This document shows positions 52,975-61,847 of a stretch of DNA of 64,000 bases, piece after piece; position 1 is the stretch's first letter; each line of letters opens with the position of its first letter. Source of the stretch: Puia sp. GTDB lineage: Bacteria > Bacteroidota > Bacteroidia > Chitinophagales > Chitinophagaceae. Position numbers and translations under genes: made by a program. The notes under the pieces were generated by a model. That model was given only the letters and a program-made list of their open reading frames with translations. It had not been told where the DNA came from and ran no database searches. The stretch spans positions 248,001 through 312,000 of the forward strand of contig JARLGZ010000030.1 of the NCBI GenBank assembly GCA_031292515.1, written 5' to 3'.

Positions 52975-54351
52975 ATGCACGAAAAGACAAAAGATCATGC
53001 CGCGTTGGCGGACCAGTTCAATAAGGACGAGCCGCGTGTCGACTGGCATGACGAGACGTTGTGGTGGGTGAGGCAGAAAAGGGACAAGGCTGCTCACCAG
53101 GTCCCCGATTGGGAGGTGCTCAGGAATACGGCTTCCGGCATCAAGGACAATGTGCTTTCGAATCTGGGAGCCTATCTCGAAAAATTTGAAGAGCAGGCAA
53201 GAAATAATGGCGTCACCGTGCATTGGGCCGCCGATGCCACGGAGCACAACCAGATCATCCATTCCCTGTTACAGCGGCATGGGGTGGACAAGATGGTGAA
53301 GAGCAAGTCGATGCTCACCGAGGAATGTCATCTGAACGAGTACCTGAAGGAACAGGGGATAGAGGTAATCGATACGGATCTTGGGGAAAGGGTGGTACAG
53401 CTGGCGGGGGAGCCGCCCAGTCATATCGTGCTGCCCTGTATCCATAAAAAGAAAGAAGAAATCGGCGAGATTTTCCACGAGCATCTGGGGACGCCGGCGG
53501 GCAATGCGGATCCGCAGTTCCTGACCCATGCCGCGCGTCTGCATCTGCGGGAGAAATTCCTGACGCGACGGGTAGCCCTGACCGGTGTGAATTTTGCGAT
53601 TGCGCAGACGGGGGAGTTCGTCGTCTGCACCAACGAAGGAAATGCAGACATGGGGGCGCACCTGGCGGATGTTCATATCGCCTGTATGGGGATCGAAAAG
53701 ATCATTCCCGAGCGAAAGCATCTGGGGGTTTTTCTGCGGTTGCTCACGCGGAGCGCCACGGGGCAGCCGATCACTACTTATTCCAGTCATTTCAGGAAGC
53801 CGCGTGCCGGACAGGAGATGCATATTGTCATCGTCGATAATGGCCGCAGCATCCAGCTGGGCCGGAAGGACTTCCGGAACTCGCTGAAGTGTATCCGTTG
53901 CGCGGCCTGTATGAATACCTGCCCGGTCTATCGCAGGAGTGGCGGCCACAGCTATCACACGGCGGTGGCCGGGCCCATCGGGTCGATCCTGGCGCCCAAC
54001 CTGGATATGAAAAAGTATGCTGACCTCCCGTTCGCCTCCACCCTATGCGGTTCCTGTTCCAATGTCTGTCCCGTCAAGATCGATATTCACGAACAGCTTT
54101 ATAAATGGCGGCAGGTGATTGTACAGGAAGGCAATGCGCCGGTGGCCAAGACGGCGGCGATGCAGGCGATGGACTTTGTCCTGTCGCATCCATCCGTGTA
54201 TCGTACAGCCGGAAAGACCGGTCGCTGGTTCCTGCACAATGCGCCGTTTACGGTCAACAATGGATTGAATGCCTGGTACAAGCAGCGGGATATGCCGGCG
54301 GCTCCGCAGAAGTCGTTTGGGGAGTGGTATAAGAAAAACAGGAAAGGATAA
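52975..54351 (+). CDS. lutB: L-lactate oxidation iron-sulfur protein LutB
   Basis: Core subunit of LutABC. The N-terminal half is a DUF162/LUD domain (VKSKSMLTEECHLNEYLKEQ, RRVALTGVNFAIAQTGEFVV and CTNEGNADMGAHLADVHIAC). The C-terminal half has two ferredoxin-type clusters: CIRCAACMNTCPVYRRSGG and CGSCSNVCPVKIDIHEQL. Length (458) is normal. It is followed after 12 bp by lutC. Confidence 0.94.
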   Translation: MHEKTKDHAALADQFNKDEPRVDWHDETLWWVRQKRDKAAHQVPDWEVLRNTASGIKDNVLSNLGAYLEKFEEQARNNGVTVHWAADATEHNQIIHSLLQRHGVDKMVKSKSMLTEECHLNEYLKEQGIEVIDTDLGERVVQLAGEPPSHIVLPCIHKKKEEIGEIFHEHLGTPAGNADPQFLTHAARLHLREKFLTRRVALTGVNFAIAQTGEFVVCTNEGNADMGAHLADVHIACMGIEKIIPERKHLGVFLRLLTRSATGQPITTYSSHFRKPRAGQEMHIVIVDNGRSIQLGRKDFRNSLKCIRCAACMNTCPVYRRSGGHSYHTAVAGPIGSILAPNLDMKKYADLPFASTLCGSCSNVCPVKIDIHEQLYKWRQVIVQEGNAPVAKTAAMQAMDFVLSHPSVYRTAGKTGRWFLHNAPFTVNNGLNAWYKQRDMPAAPQKSFGEWYKKNRKG

Positions 54352-54363
54352 TTGCATCAAGAT

Positions 54364-54978
54364 ATGAGTAGCCGGGAGAAAATATTATCAGCCATCAGGA
54401 GCAGTCAGCCCGCTTTCCGCGAATTGCCGGCTCTTCCCACCGGGCAGCCTGCCGCCCCGCAGGAATTGGCGGAGCGCTTTAGCAAGGTGCTGGAAGCGAT
54501 CGGGGGCGCGGTTTATTTTGTTCCGGGTTTCGATGCCGTCGCAAAGATTCTAAAAGAGCTTCACCCGGGCGCAAAGAGGATCGTATCCGATTGCCCCGAG
54601 CTCGCCGCCCTGGCGGAGCGGCCTTCGGGCGAGGAAGACCCGCATAGCTTCGAGGACATCGACGTGACTGTTTTGCGTGCGCAGTTTGGCGTGGCTGAGA
54701 ATGGCGCCTGCTGGATCACGGAGGAGCGGATGATCGAAAGGGCTGTTCCGTTTATCTGTCAGCACCTGGCGCTGGTTATCGACAAGAAGGATATCGTCCC
54801 TTCCATGCATGAGGCCTATGACCGGATCGCCGGGGAGGTTTATGGATTCGGAACTTTTATTGCCGGTCCCTCCAAGACCGCCGATATCGAGCAGTCCCTG
54901 GTGTTGGGTGCGCATGGTCCCCGCAGCATGGTGGCGTTTGTGTTGGACATGGATGCACAGGATGCGGGATTTTATTGA
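54364..54978 (+). CDS. lutC: L-lactate oxidation protein LutC
   Basis: LUD-domain subunit of LutABC, without cysteine clusters. Visible family segments are LRAQFGVAENGACWITEERM, VDFxC-like FICQHLALVIDKKDIVPSMH and FIAGPSKTADIEQSLVLGAH GPR (the conserved GPSxTADIE motif). The start at ATG 54364 (MSSREKILSAIRSSQ) has AAGGAT 12 bp upstream. Length is 204 residues. It is the last gene of the rhamnose-to-lactate block. Confidence 0.93.
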   Translation: MSSREKILSAIRSSQPAFRELPALPTGQPAAPQELAERFSKVLEAIGGAVYFVPGFDAVAKILKELHPGAKRIVSDCPELAALAERPSGEEDPHSFEDIDVTVLRAQFGVAENGACWITEERMIERAVPFICQHLALVIDKKDIVPSMHEAYDRIAGEVYGFGTFIAGPSKTADIEQSLVLGAHGPRSMVAFVLDMDAQDAGFY

Positions 54979-55019
54979 TAATCAACTAGTTGCATTGATC
55001 GGGGCAAACTTCATGGCCG

Positions 55020-55061
55020 GTTATAACTTATGGGATGTTATAACATGAAAATTGTTATAAC
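55020..55061. promoter_or_regulatory. Three evenly spaced GTTATAAC palindromes before the mazE-like gene
   Basis: The 8-bp palindrome GTTATAAC occurs at 55020–55027, 55037–55044 and 55054–55061, each copy exactly 17 bp from the next. The last ends 19 bp before the ATG at 55081. The layout is that of an autoregulated antitoxin promoter. Confidence 0.7.
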
Positions 55062-55080
55062 TTATATCAAGTCCCACGAC

Positions 55081-55377
55081 ATGAGTAAAGCTTCTGTGAC
55101 TTCCAGGACGACGATTAGAAGAATAGGCAATTCGAAGGGTATCATTCTTGCTAACAGCCTCTTATCCTCATTAAGCCTGGAAGAAGGCAGCGAGGTGGAA
55201 ATCAGGTTGAGTGGATCAGGTATTCATTTGGTCCCCGTGACCAAAATGCGTGAAATCAATACGGATCTTTCGACCTGGGGCTCACAATATAAAACTGCTA
55301 TTAGAAAAGGGCAGAAACCAGAGAGGGATCTTTTTGATGGAATGACGAATGAATTTGACGACACAGACTGGACGTAA
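55081..55377 (+). CDS. AbrB/MazE-family DNA-binding protein (antitoxin-like, no visible partner)
   Basis: A 98-residue protein with the swapped-hairpin AbrB/MazE fold: TTIRRIGNSKGIILANSLLS, then LSLEEGSEVEIRLSGSGIHL. The acidic C-terminal tail (GMTNEFDDTDWT) is like toxin-wrapping tails of MazE-type antitoxins. A longer frame from 55030 exists but would pass through the operator palindromes, so 55081 is preferred. No MazF/PemK follows: the next 120 bp hold only a 28-codon frame (55390) with no toxin resemblance, and the next gene is on the other strand. It may be a solitary regulator or a leftover antitoxin. Confidence 0.85.
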   Translation: MSKASVTSRTTIRRIGNSKGIILANSLLSSLSLEEGSEVEIRLSGSGIHLVPVTKMREINTDLSTWGSQYKTAIRKGQKPERDLFDGMTNEFDDTDWT

Positions 55378-55501
55378 TAAAAAAAGCTTATGACGAAAAG
55401 ACTTGGCGTCATCGACAAATCTTCTTCTTCAAAAATTCTTCTCGTGCTTCAAACAATGTTCTCGCAAAAAAAATGAAAACTTCATCTTTGACAAATTTTC
55501 C

Positions 55502-56536
55502 CTAATAAAACCGCGGTGGTGGATTCAGCTTCGTGTCCTGCCGTTGGTGCCAGTAAGGATAGACGAGTGGTTTGTCGCTGGCGGCATCCAGTTTTTTCAC
55601 CTGTTCGATGGTCAGGTTCCAGCCGATGGCCCCGAGATTCTGTTTTAGCTGTTCCTCGTTGCGTGCGCCGACGACGATATTGGAGATCGTAGGCCGCTGC
55701 AGCAACCAGTTCAAGGCAATCTGCGGGACGGACTTGCCGGTCTCCGCGGCGATCTCGTCGAGGGCATCCACGATCTTATACAGTAAAGGCTCATCGGTCG
55801 CGGGTCCGTGCGCGCCGCCTTGCGTCATGCGGTTGTCTTTTGGCATCGGGGCGCCTCTTCTGAATTTTCCGCTCAGTCGGCCGGAAGAGAGCGGGCTCCA
55901 TACGATCGTGCCGATTTTCTGGTCCAGGCCCAGCGGCATGAGTTCCCATTCGAATTCCCGGTCCAGCAGTGAATAGTAGGCCTGGTGGGCGATATATTTC
56001 GACCAGCCGTATCTCTCGGAGACGGACAGGGATTTCATGAGATGCCATCCCGAGAAGTTCGAACAGGCGATATAGCGGACCTTGCCGCTGTTAATGAGGT
56101 TGTCCAGCGCTTTCAGCGTCTCTTCTACCGGGGTATTGCCGTCGAAACCGTGCATATGATAGATGTCGATATGATCGGTCTTCAACCGTCGCAGGCTGTC
56201 TTCGCATGATTTTACCAGGTGGAAACGTGAAGACCCGACGTCGTTCGGATCGTCGCTCATCCTGAAGGTAGCTTTTGTGGAAATCAACACTTTATTTCGC
56301 AGGCCACCGGCGAGCACCTGGCCCAGTATCTCCTCGGCCATGCCCCGGGAGTAAACGTCCGCCGTATCGAATAAGATCACACCTGCGTCCATGCAGATGT
56401 TCACGATACGCGCAGCCTCTTCTACCTGGGTATTGCCCCAGGCCTTAAAAAATTCGTTGCCTCCCCCAAAGGTGGCCGTTCCAAAACTCAATACCGGAAC
56501 CTGCAGTCCCGATCCGCCAAGCTGTCTGTATTCCAT
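55502..56536 (-). CDS. Aldo/keto reductase
   Basis: NADPH-dependent oxidoreductase with a TIM barrel. The catalytic tetrad is Asp57 and Tyr62 (FDTADVYSRG), Lys88 (LISTKATF) and His129 (IDIYHMHGFDG). Cofactor-binding segments LLQRPTISNIVVGARNEEQL lie near the C-terminus. It belongs to the YajO/IolS-like group (YRQLGGSGLQVPVLSFGTAT start). Length is 344. It is monocistronic between convergent and divergent neighbours; the substrate is unknown. Confidence 0.92.
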   Translation of the reverse strand: MEYRQLGGSGLQVPVLSFGTATFGGGNEFFKAWGNTQVEEAARIVNICMDAGVILFDTADVYSRGMAEEILGQVLAGGLRNKVLISTKATFRMSDDPNDVGSSRFHLVKSCEDSLRRLKTDHIDIYHMHGFDGNTPVEETLKALDNLINSGKVRYIACSNFSGWHLMKSLSVSERYGWSKYIAHQAYYSLLDREFEWELMPLGLDQKIGTIVWSPLSSGRLSGKFRRGAPMPKDNRMTQGGAHGPATDEPLLYKIVDALDEIAAETGKSVPQIALNWLLQRPTISNIVVGARNEEQLKQNLGAIGWNLTIEQVKKLDAASDKPLVYPYWHQRQDTKLNPPPRFY

Positions 56537-56708
56537 ATTCCTCTTATTTGTAATGTTATGTGGTAATGTTATGTCCGGAAATTAACTTAAAAACGGATGC
56601 TTTTGTTCGGCAGATGGAAATTTCTAAGGATTATGTGGAATTCTGTAAGGGATTCTTGGGGGTTGGTGGGGATGGCGTCTATGGGAATTTGAGCGGGGCG
56701 GTATCCGT

Positions 56709-57101
56709 TCATTTCATCAGGTGAGAGAATAGCTTTGCGCCGAGGAAGATGATGCCAATAAGCAGCAGGCCGACCGCCACCAGGAATATCCCGATGACGA
56801 TCCGTGCTTTCCGGGCGCCTTTTTCGGCTTTTATCCGGCTGGCTTCGCGAACTTCGCGGGGAAACAGCCTGATAGAGAGGGCGAGCAGTACGGGAACTAC
56901 GACGAGATCGTCCAGCCAGCCCGCGAACGGGATGAAATCCGGTATCAGGTCGATGGGGCTGATGAGGTACACGAGGGCCAGCAGCGCGGGCAGCCGGGCA
57001 TAAAAAGGAGTGCCGGGGTCCGTGAGGCCGTAGTAAAGCAGGAGCGCCTGTTTGCTCCATTTGCCGGTTCTTTTATGATTAACGGCTCGTAGGTTCCTCA
57101 T
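56709..57101 (-). CDS. YkvA-family (DUF1232) small membrane protein
   Basis: A 130-residue protein with the DUF1232 signature PALLALVYLISPIDLIPDFI followed by PFAGWLDDLVVVPVLLALSI, and a second C-terminal helix (IVIGIFLVAVGLLLIGIIFL). The family is widespread, membrane-associated and functionally unassigned. The gap to the next gene on the other strand is about 250 bp. Confidence 0.88.
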   Translation of the reverse strand: MRNLRAVNHKRTGKWSKQALLLYYGLTDPGTPFYARLPALLALVYLISPIDLIPDFIPFAGWLDDLVVVPVLLALSIRLFPREVREASRIKAEKGARKARIVIGIFLVAVGLLLIGIIFLGAKLFSHLMK

Positions 57102-57355
57102 GATGGCAATATCGGCTAAAATGCCGTGCCAAAGTTACCGGGCAGTATTTTCCTCCTTACCTTTAAAGCCGGTGACGGGAAGGGACGCGAACGAGATATG
57201 TGGCGGCGCGAATGGAAGAGACACGATGGGGATCTCAGCCAACGGGGGCGTTCATGAATGAACGCGAATTGAGAAGGAGGGGTCGATCAGGAATGAAAGA
57301 CGGAGAAAAGAAGACGGAGAAGAAAGAGACACAAGAAAGAGAGACAAAAAAATAT

Positions 57356-58630
57356 ATGATGAAAAAAAGGATGCTTTTTCTATGGATGATTGCAGCGGCT
57401 TGCGGGCAGCAGACAAAGAACCCGCCGGGCAGCAAGGAGACGGCCGATACAATGGCGACCGCTTCGGCGGTGGCGTCGACAACTTCTCCGGTTCCGTCGG
57501 CGGATAATGCAGCCGCACACCCCGTGGCGCCCCTGCTCTTTAAGAAGCAAAAGCTGGCGGGAGAGACCTATGAATCGGCCGGCGTCTTTGACGTGAACGG
57601 GGACGGTAAACCCGACATCGTCTCCGGCGCCTACTGGTATGAAGGTCCTGCCTTTACGACACGGCATTTTATCGGGAAGATGGAACCTTTTGGGGAATAT
57701 TGGGATGATTTCTCGACGATAGCCCTGGATGTCAACGGGGACGGGAAAACGGATTATGTCACCGGCGGCTGGTTTGGGAAGAGTCTCCGCTGGTGGGAGA
57801 ATCCCGGGAATGGGGGTCCCTGGAAAGAACACCTGATCGACACGACGGGTAACGTGGAATGTACGCGGGCCTGGGATGTCGACGGGGACGGCACTCCCGA
57901 AATCGTTCCTAACAATCCCGGTAATACGCTGAAATTCTACCGGCTTGAAAGGGACGCGAAGGGGCATGGGACCGGCCAATTTACAAAAGTGCCGGTGGCC
58001 CCCACGCAGGGACATGGATTGGGGTTCGGGGATATCAATGGCGACGGACGGGGAGACTTTGTGGTCAGCAAGGGCTGGCTGGAAGCCCCTGCGGATCCGC
58101 TGAAAGGGAATTGGGTCCTGCATCCTGAGTTTGACCTGGGCACAACCAGCGTGCCGGTGCTGGTCGTAGACGTAAACGGAGACGGTAAAAACGATATCAT
58201 CGCCGGTCAGGCACACGATTATGGACTGAACTGGTTTGAACAGCGGGTCGATCGCTCTGGCAAGAGATCCTGGGTCCGGCATCCCATCGATCCTTCGAAC
58301 TCGCAGTTCCATACCATGGAATGGGAGGATATCGACGGGGATGGGGTGAAAGAACTGGTGACGGGCAAGCGTTATCGCGCACATGGCACCGATCCCGGCG
58401 TAAACGATCCCTACGGCATCTACTATTATAAGTGGAACGGAGAGTCCTTCACCAAGCAGATTGTAGATTACGGACCCATCGGTCAGGGCAAGGGGACCGG
58501 TATCTTTTTTGCCATCGCGGACCTCCGGGGGACGGGGCGGAAGGATATCGTCGTGGCCGGCAAGGACGGGTTGTATGTGTTTTATAATGAGGGTTTCAGC
58601 CAGATGCCGAAAGAGGAAGTCAAACACTGA
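57356..58630 (+). CDS. FG-GAP/VCBS-repeat lipoprotein
   Basis: A 424-residue lipoprotein (signal MLFLWMIAAACGQQ, lipobox Cys) with a Ser/Thr/Ala-rich linker and a single beta-propeller of FG-GAP blades: DVNGDGKPDIVSGAYWYEG, DVNGDGKTDYVTGGWFGK, DVDGDGTPEIVPNNPG, DINGDGRGDFVVSKGW, DVNGDGKNDIIAGQAH, DIDGDGVKELVTGKRYRAHG. The last pattern and GIYYYKWNGESFTKQIVDYG are typical of secreted Planctomycete/Bacteroidota propellers linked to polysaccharide use. Start at 57356 (ATG-ATG-AAA) is chosen because the upstream frame is a purine-rich leader. Function is not known. Confidence 0.88.
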   Translation: MMKKRMLFLWMIAAACGQQTKNPPGSKETADTMATASAVASTTSPVPSADNAAAHPVAPLLFKKQKLAGETYESAGVFDVNGDGKPDIVSGAYWYEGPAFTTRHFIGKMEPFGEYWDDFSTIALDVNGDGKTDYVTGGWFGKSLRWWENPGNGGPWKEHLIDTTGNVECTRAWDVDGDGTPEIVPNNPGNTLKFYRLERDAKGHGTGQFTKVPVAPTQGHGLGFGDINGDGRGDFVVSKGWLEAPADPLKGNWVLHPEFDLGTTSVPVLVVDVNGDGKNDIIAGQAHDYGLNWFEQRVDRSGKRSWVRHPIDPSNSQFHTMEWEDIDGDGVKELVTGKRYRAHGTDPGVNDPYGIYYYKWNGESFTKQIVDYGPIGQGKGTGIFFAIADLRGTGRKDIVVAGKDGLYVFYNEGFSQMPKEEVKH

Positions 58631-58700
58631 TGCCATGATGGACTGGTTTTGATGCTGGAGAACAGAAGATTCCGTAGATGAGGAATAGCAATAAATCCCG

Positions 58701-59735
58701 ATGATGAAGAATAGCAATCTTTTTGAGCTGATACAGGTAGATGAATATGCCGCAACACCCAAGTATCTGCAATTGACCCATTCGATCTTGAAAGCCATCG
58801 AAATGGGAAAGATCGTGAAGAATGATCTCATGCCCTCCATCAATGAATTGAGCTTTGAGCTGGAGATTTCGCGCGACACCGCGGAGAAGGGATACAAATA
58901 CCTGAAGAAGATGGGGGTGTTGGGCTCGGTCCCGGGGAAGGGATATTTTGTTCAAAGCACCGAGTTCAGACAGACTCTGCGGATCTTTCTGCTGTTCAAT
59001 AAGCTGAGTGCGCATAAGAAGATCCTCTATGATGCTTTTACCGCGGCGCTCGGCGAATATGTGGCCGTCGATTTCTATATCTATAATAATGATTTCGCCT
59101 TGTTCAAAAAATTACTCGGCAGCCGGCAGGAAGATTATTCCCACTATGTCATCATCCCCCATTTCCTGGAGGGAGGGGAGAACGCGCACGAGATCATCAA
59201 TGCCATTCCCAGGGACAAACTGATCCTGCTGGACAAAAAAATCCCGGGTATCGAAGGGGAGTATGCGGCCGTATACGAGAATTTCGAGCAGGATATCTAC
59301 AGGGCGCTGGGGGAGGCGCGGGAGCAACTGAGCAAATACCATACCATCAAAGTCATATTCCCGGGATATACTTATCATCCCGTCGAAATACTAAAGGGAT
59401 GCAGTCGTTTTTGCCAGGAATACGCCTTTAACTTCAAGGTCGTTCATTCCATCGCGGACGAGCCGATCGGGGAGGGGGAAGTCTATATCAACCTGATGGA
59501 AGAAGACCTGGTGATCCTGATCGAACGGATCATCTCGCTGCAATGGGAGCCCGGGCGCCAGGTAGGCGTGATCTCTTATAATGAGACGCCTTTGAAGAAA
59601 CTGATTCTGAATGGCATTACGACGATTTCCACCGACTTCTACCAGATGGGCGCCCTGACGGCCCGGATGATCCTGGAAAATAAAAAGGAGCAGGTGGAGG
59701 TCCCCTTCTACCTGACGTTGAGAAATTCATTGTAA
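58701..59735 (+). CDS. GntR-family regulator with periplasmic-binding-protein-like sensor
   Basis: Winged-helix GntR N-terminus (PKYLQLTHSILKAIEMGKI, MPSINELSFELEISRDTAEK, KYLKKMGVLGSVPGKGYFVQ) fused to a LacI-like sensor domain rather than FadR or UTRA types (RIFLLFNKLSAHKKILYDAF, LIERIISLQWEPGRQVGVIS, TTISTDFYQMGALTARMILE). This architecture is typical of Bacteroidota sugar regulators. It lies 70 bp after the FG-GAP gene and just before a phosphoesterase. Its operator and ligand could not be found by eye; control of the rhamnose or FG-GAP genes is possible but unproven. Confidence 0.9.
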   Translation: MMKNSNLFELIQVDEYAATPKYLQLTHSILKAIEMGKIVKNDLMPSINELSFELEISRDTAEKGYKYLKKMGVLGSVPGKGYFVQSTEFRQTLRIFLLFNKLSAHKKILYDAFTAALGEYVAVDFYIYNNDFALFKKLLGSRQEDYSHYVIIPHFLEGGENAHEIINAIPRDKLILLDKKIPGIEGEYAAVYENFEQDIYRALGEAREQLSKYHTIKVIFPGYTYHPVEILKGCSRFCQEYAFNFKVVHSIADEPIGEGEVYINLMEEDLVILIERIISLQWEPGRQVGVISYNETPLKKLILNGITTISTDFYQMGALTARMILENKKEQVEVPFYLTLRNSL

Positions 59736-59746
59736 AAATAAAACCT

Positions 59747-60580
59747 ATGCTGTCACGCAGAAAATTCCTGGGCTTGTCGATGAAGGGGATCCTCCTCATC
59801 GGGGCCGGCAATGCCTTACAATCCTTTTCAGACAGGGGATTCCGGCTACCTGCCAGAAATGATATCCGTTTGCGGTTCGCCATCGCGTCCGATGGGCACT
59901 ACGGCCAGGACGAGACGGACTTCAAAGATACCCATACGCAGATGGTCGGGTGGCTGAACCAGGAAAAATCAGCAAGGGGTGTCGACTTCTCTTTTATCAA
60001 CGGCGACTTGTTTCATAACGACCCGAAATGGCTGCCGGAAGTCAGGCAACAGTTTGACAAACTGAAAATGCCCTATTATGTCTCTCACGGCAATCACGAT
60101 AATACCGATGAAGCCACCTGGGAGAAGACCTGGAAGATGCCGGTGAACTATGTCTTCGAAAAGTCAGGTTCGGTTTTTTTGGTGCTGGATACAGCCGACT
60201 CCACCGGGAAATCGGTCTGCCCGGATCTGGCCTGGACGAAGATGCAACTGGACCGGTATAAAGCGAGTAAAGAGTTGTTCGTCTTTATGCATATCACGCC
60301 GTTCAACTGGACGGGCGGTGGCCATCCCTGCCCGGAACTGGTGGAGCTTTTTGACGAGCAATCCAATCTAAAGGCGGTCTTTCACGGTCATGATCACACG
60401 GAAGATGGCTGGAAGGAGAATAAAGGCAAGCCGTATTTCTTCGACTCGCATATTGGCGGCAACTGGGGCACGGATTATCATGGTTACCGGATCGTCGAAA
60501 TATTGAAAAACGGCTCGATTCTAACCTACCAGATGGATGGTGCGAAGGGCGCCAAGATCAATGACCGTTCCATCGGTTGA
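59747..60580 (+). CDS. Tat-exported calcineurin-like metallophosphoesterase
   Basis: A twin-arginine signal (SRRKFLGLSMKGILLIGAG) precedes a metallophosphoesterase domain with RFAIASDGHYGQ, FINGDLFHND, VSHGNHDN and VFHGHDHTEDGW, which together supply the two-metal site. Length (277) is typical for periplasmic members acting on phosphodiesters or nucleotides. It begins 11 bp after the GntR gene, so the two are co-transcribed. Its stop codon lies in the first copy of a GGTTGAGGGGA repeat. Confidence 0.9.
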   Translation: MLSRRKFLGLSMKGILLIGAGNALQSFSDRGFRLPARNDIRLRFAIASDGHYGQDETDFKDTHTQMVGWLNQEKSARGVDFSFINGDLFHNDPKWLPEVRQQFDKLKMPYYVSHGNHDNTDEATWEKTWKMPVNYVFEKSGSVFLVLDTADSTGKSVCPDLAWTKMQLDRYKASKELFVFMHITPFNWTGGGHPCPELVELFDEQSNLKAVFHGHDHTEDGWKENKGKPYFFDSHIGGNWGTDYHGYRIVEILKNGSILTYQMDGAKGAKINDRSIG

Positions 60581-60629
60581 GGGGAGTTGGTTGAGGGGAA
60601 TCATCAGTTGAGGGCGTCGGTTGAGGGGA
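60575..60629 (+). repeat. Short GGTTGAGGGGA repeat at a gene end
   Basis: Three exact copies (60575–60585, 60589–60599, 60619–60629) and one degenerate copy (60606–60615). The TGA in the first copy is the stop codon of the phosphoesterase gene. Confidence 0.75.
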
Positions 60630-60687
60630 ACGCCCCGCAGACATCGGGTCCCGTATCGATTTATTTTGTTTTCGTTTTCAGTCGGGT

Positions 60688-61689
60688 TCACTCTCCGGGA
60701 TAAAACACGCCGCATTGCTTCCTGATAGCGTCCATCACCCGGCTCATCGAAAGGCTGAATGCATGGGTGAGGTCCGGGCTCTCGATCAGGCCATTGTCCA
60801 TGCAGCGCATGGTCTCACGGATCTGGTATTCGAACCCGTTGACCACCGGCTCGAGCCGGAATTCTTCATCGGGCAGTCCCTGGCGGGAAAGGGTCAGCCG
60901 GTTGTTCTTGTACCAGGGGGTGGGGATGCGTATGATACCTTCCGTCCCTGCTATCTCAGCTGTAATGGATGTCTGGCAACTGAACAGGGAGCTGATCACT
61001 GCCAGTGCGCCATCGGGATAATGCAAAGCGGCCACACAACTGTCGTCTGCCCCGGTCGGGGCGAGCTGTGCCGCAGCCATGATCCCGGACGGTTCTCCGA
61101 GAAGCAGCTGGCACAGAAACAGGGGGTATATACCGATGTCGAGCAGGGAGCCGCCTCCCAGCGCCTTGTTATACAATCGTCCGTCGGGGTTGAAGGGGGG
61201 CGCGAAGCCGAAATCGGCCCTGACATATTTCACTTTTCCAATACGGCCTTCGACGATGAGTGCCAGGAGTTTCCCGGTCATCGGCAGAAAGCGGGTCCAC
61301 ATAGCTTCCATGAGGAAGGTCTTGTGTGTCCGGGATGCGTCAACCATTTCCTGCACCTGCCGGTTCGATAGCGCCATCGGTTTCTCGCAGAGAACGGCTT
61401 TGCCTTGTTGCAGGCAGAGCAGGGCATGTTCACAATGAAATCCGTGCGGGGTGGCGATATAGACCGCATCGACTCCGGGATCTTTCGCCAGCATGCCGTA
61501 ATCTCCGTAACTACGGGGAGCGCCAAATTTACCCGCAAATTCCCCGGCCCGTGCTTCGTCTCTTGATGCTACGGCTGCGAGTTCCGCGCCTTCGGTGATG
61601 GCCAGCGCCGCAGCGAATTTTGCCGCGATCTTTCCGGGGCCGATGATGCCCCACTGTTTTGCCTGTTTCGGGTATTGGTTGACCGGCAT
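60688..61689 (-). CDS. Gfo/Idh/MocA-family oxidoreductase
   Basis: NAD(P)-dependent sugar or inositol dehydrogenase-like enzyme, cytoplasmic. Rossmann motif WGIIGPGKIAAKFAAAL, the family EKP motif (LQQGKAVLCEKPMALSNRQV) with its conserved Lys-Pro, and a C-terminal beta-sheet domain (GGGSLLDIGIYPLFLCQLLL). Unlike the protein at 1782 there is no Tat signal and no TPWEWH block, so it is an ordinary dehydrogenase of the dihydrodiol-dehydrogenase-like group. Start at 61689 (MPVNQYPKQAKQWG) is preferred to one 23 codons earlier. A TTGTTTGCAATC string lies 44–55 bp upstream. Confidence 0.9.
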   Translation of the reverse strand: MPVNQYPKQAKQWGIIGPGKIAAKFAAALAITEGAELAAVASRDEARAGEFAGKFGAPRSYGDYGMLAKDPGVDAVYIATPHGFHCEHALLCLQQGKAVLCEKPMALSNRQVQEMVDASRTHKTFLMEAMWTRFLPMTGKLLALIVEGRIGKVKYVRADFGFAPPFNPDGRLYNKALGGGSLLDIGIYPLFLCQLLLGEPSGIMAAAQLAPTGADDSCVAALHYPDGALAVISSLFSCQTSITAEIAGTEGIIRIPTPWYKNNRLTLSRQGLPDEEFRLEPVVNGFEYQIRETMRCMDNGLIESPDLTHAFSLSMSRVMDAIRKQCGVFYPGE

Positions 61690-61847
61690 GTTTTGTCGTT
61701 TAATTTTCTTTTGCTTCAAGGGGGTATCCCTATTGTTTGCAATCATTCGCGGGCCCAAATTAACGGCAATATTTGAGATAATCGACGTGAAGGGGGGAAT
61801 TAATCAAGGAGGACGATTTCATATCTTCGTGAGAAAATAGCCTGGAT

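Noticed and set aside
55030-55080. Longer N-terminus for the MazE-like protein
   Set aside because: The extension would be encoded by the operator palindromes.
55390-55476. 28-codon frame after the MazE-like gene as a toxin
   Set aside because: Too short and without any MazF/PemK resemblance.
55403-55976. Plus-strand frames opposite the aldo/keto reductase
   Set aside because: Antisense to a gene with an intact catalytic tetrad.
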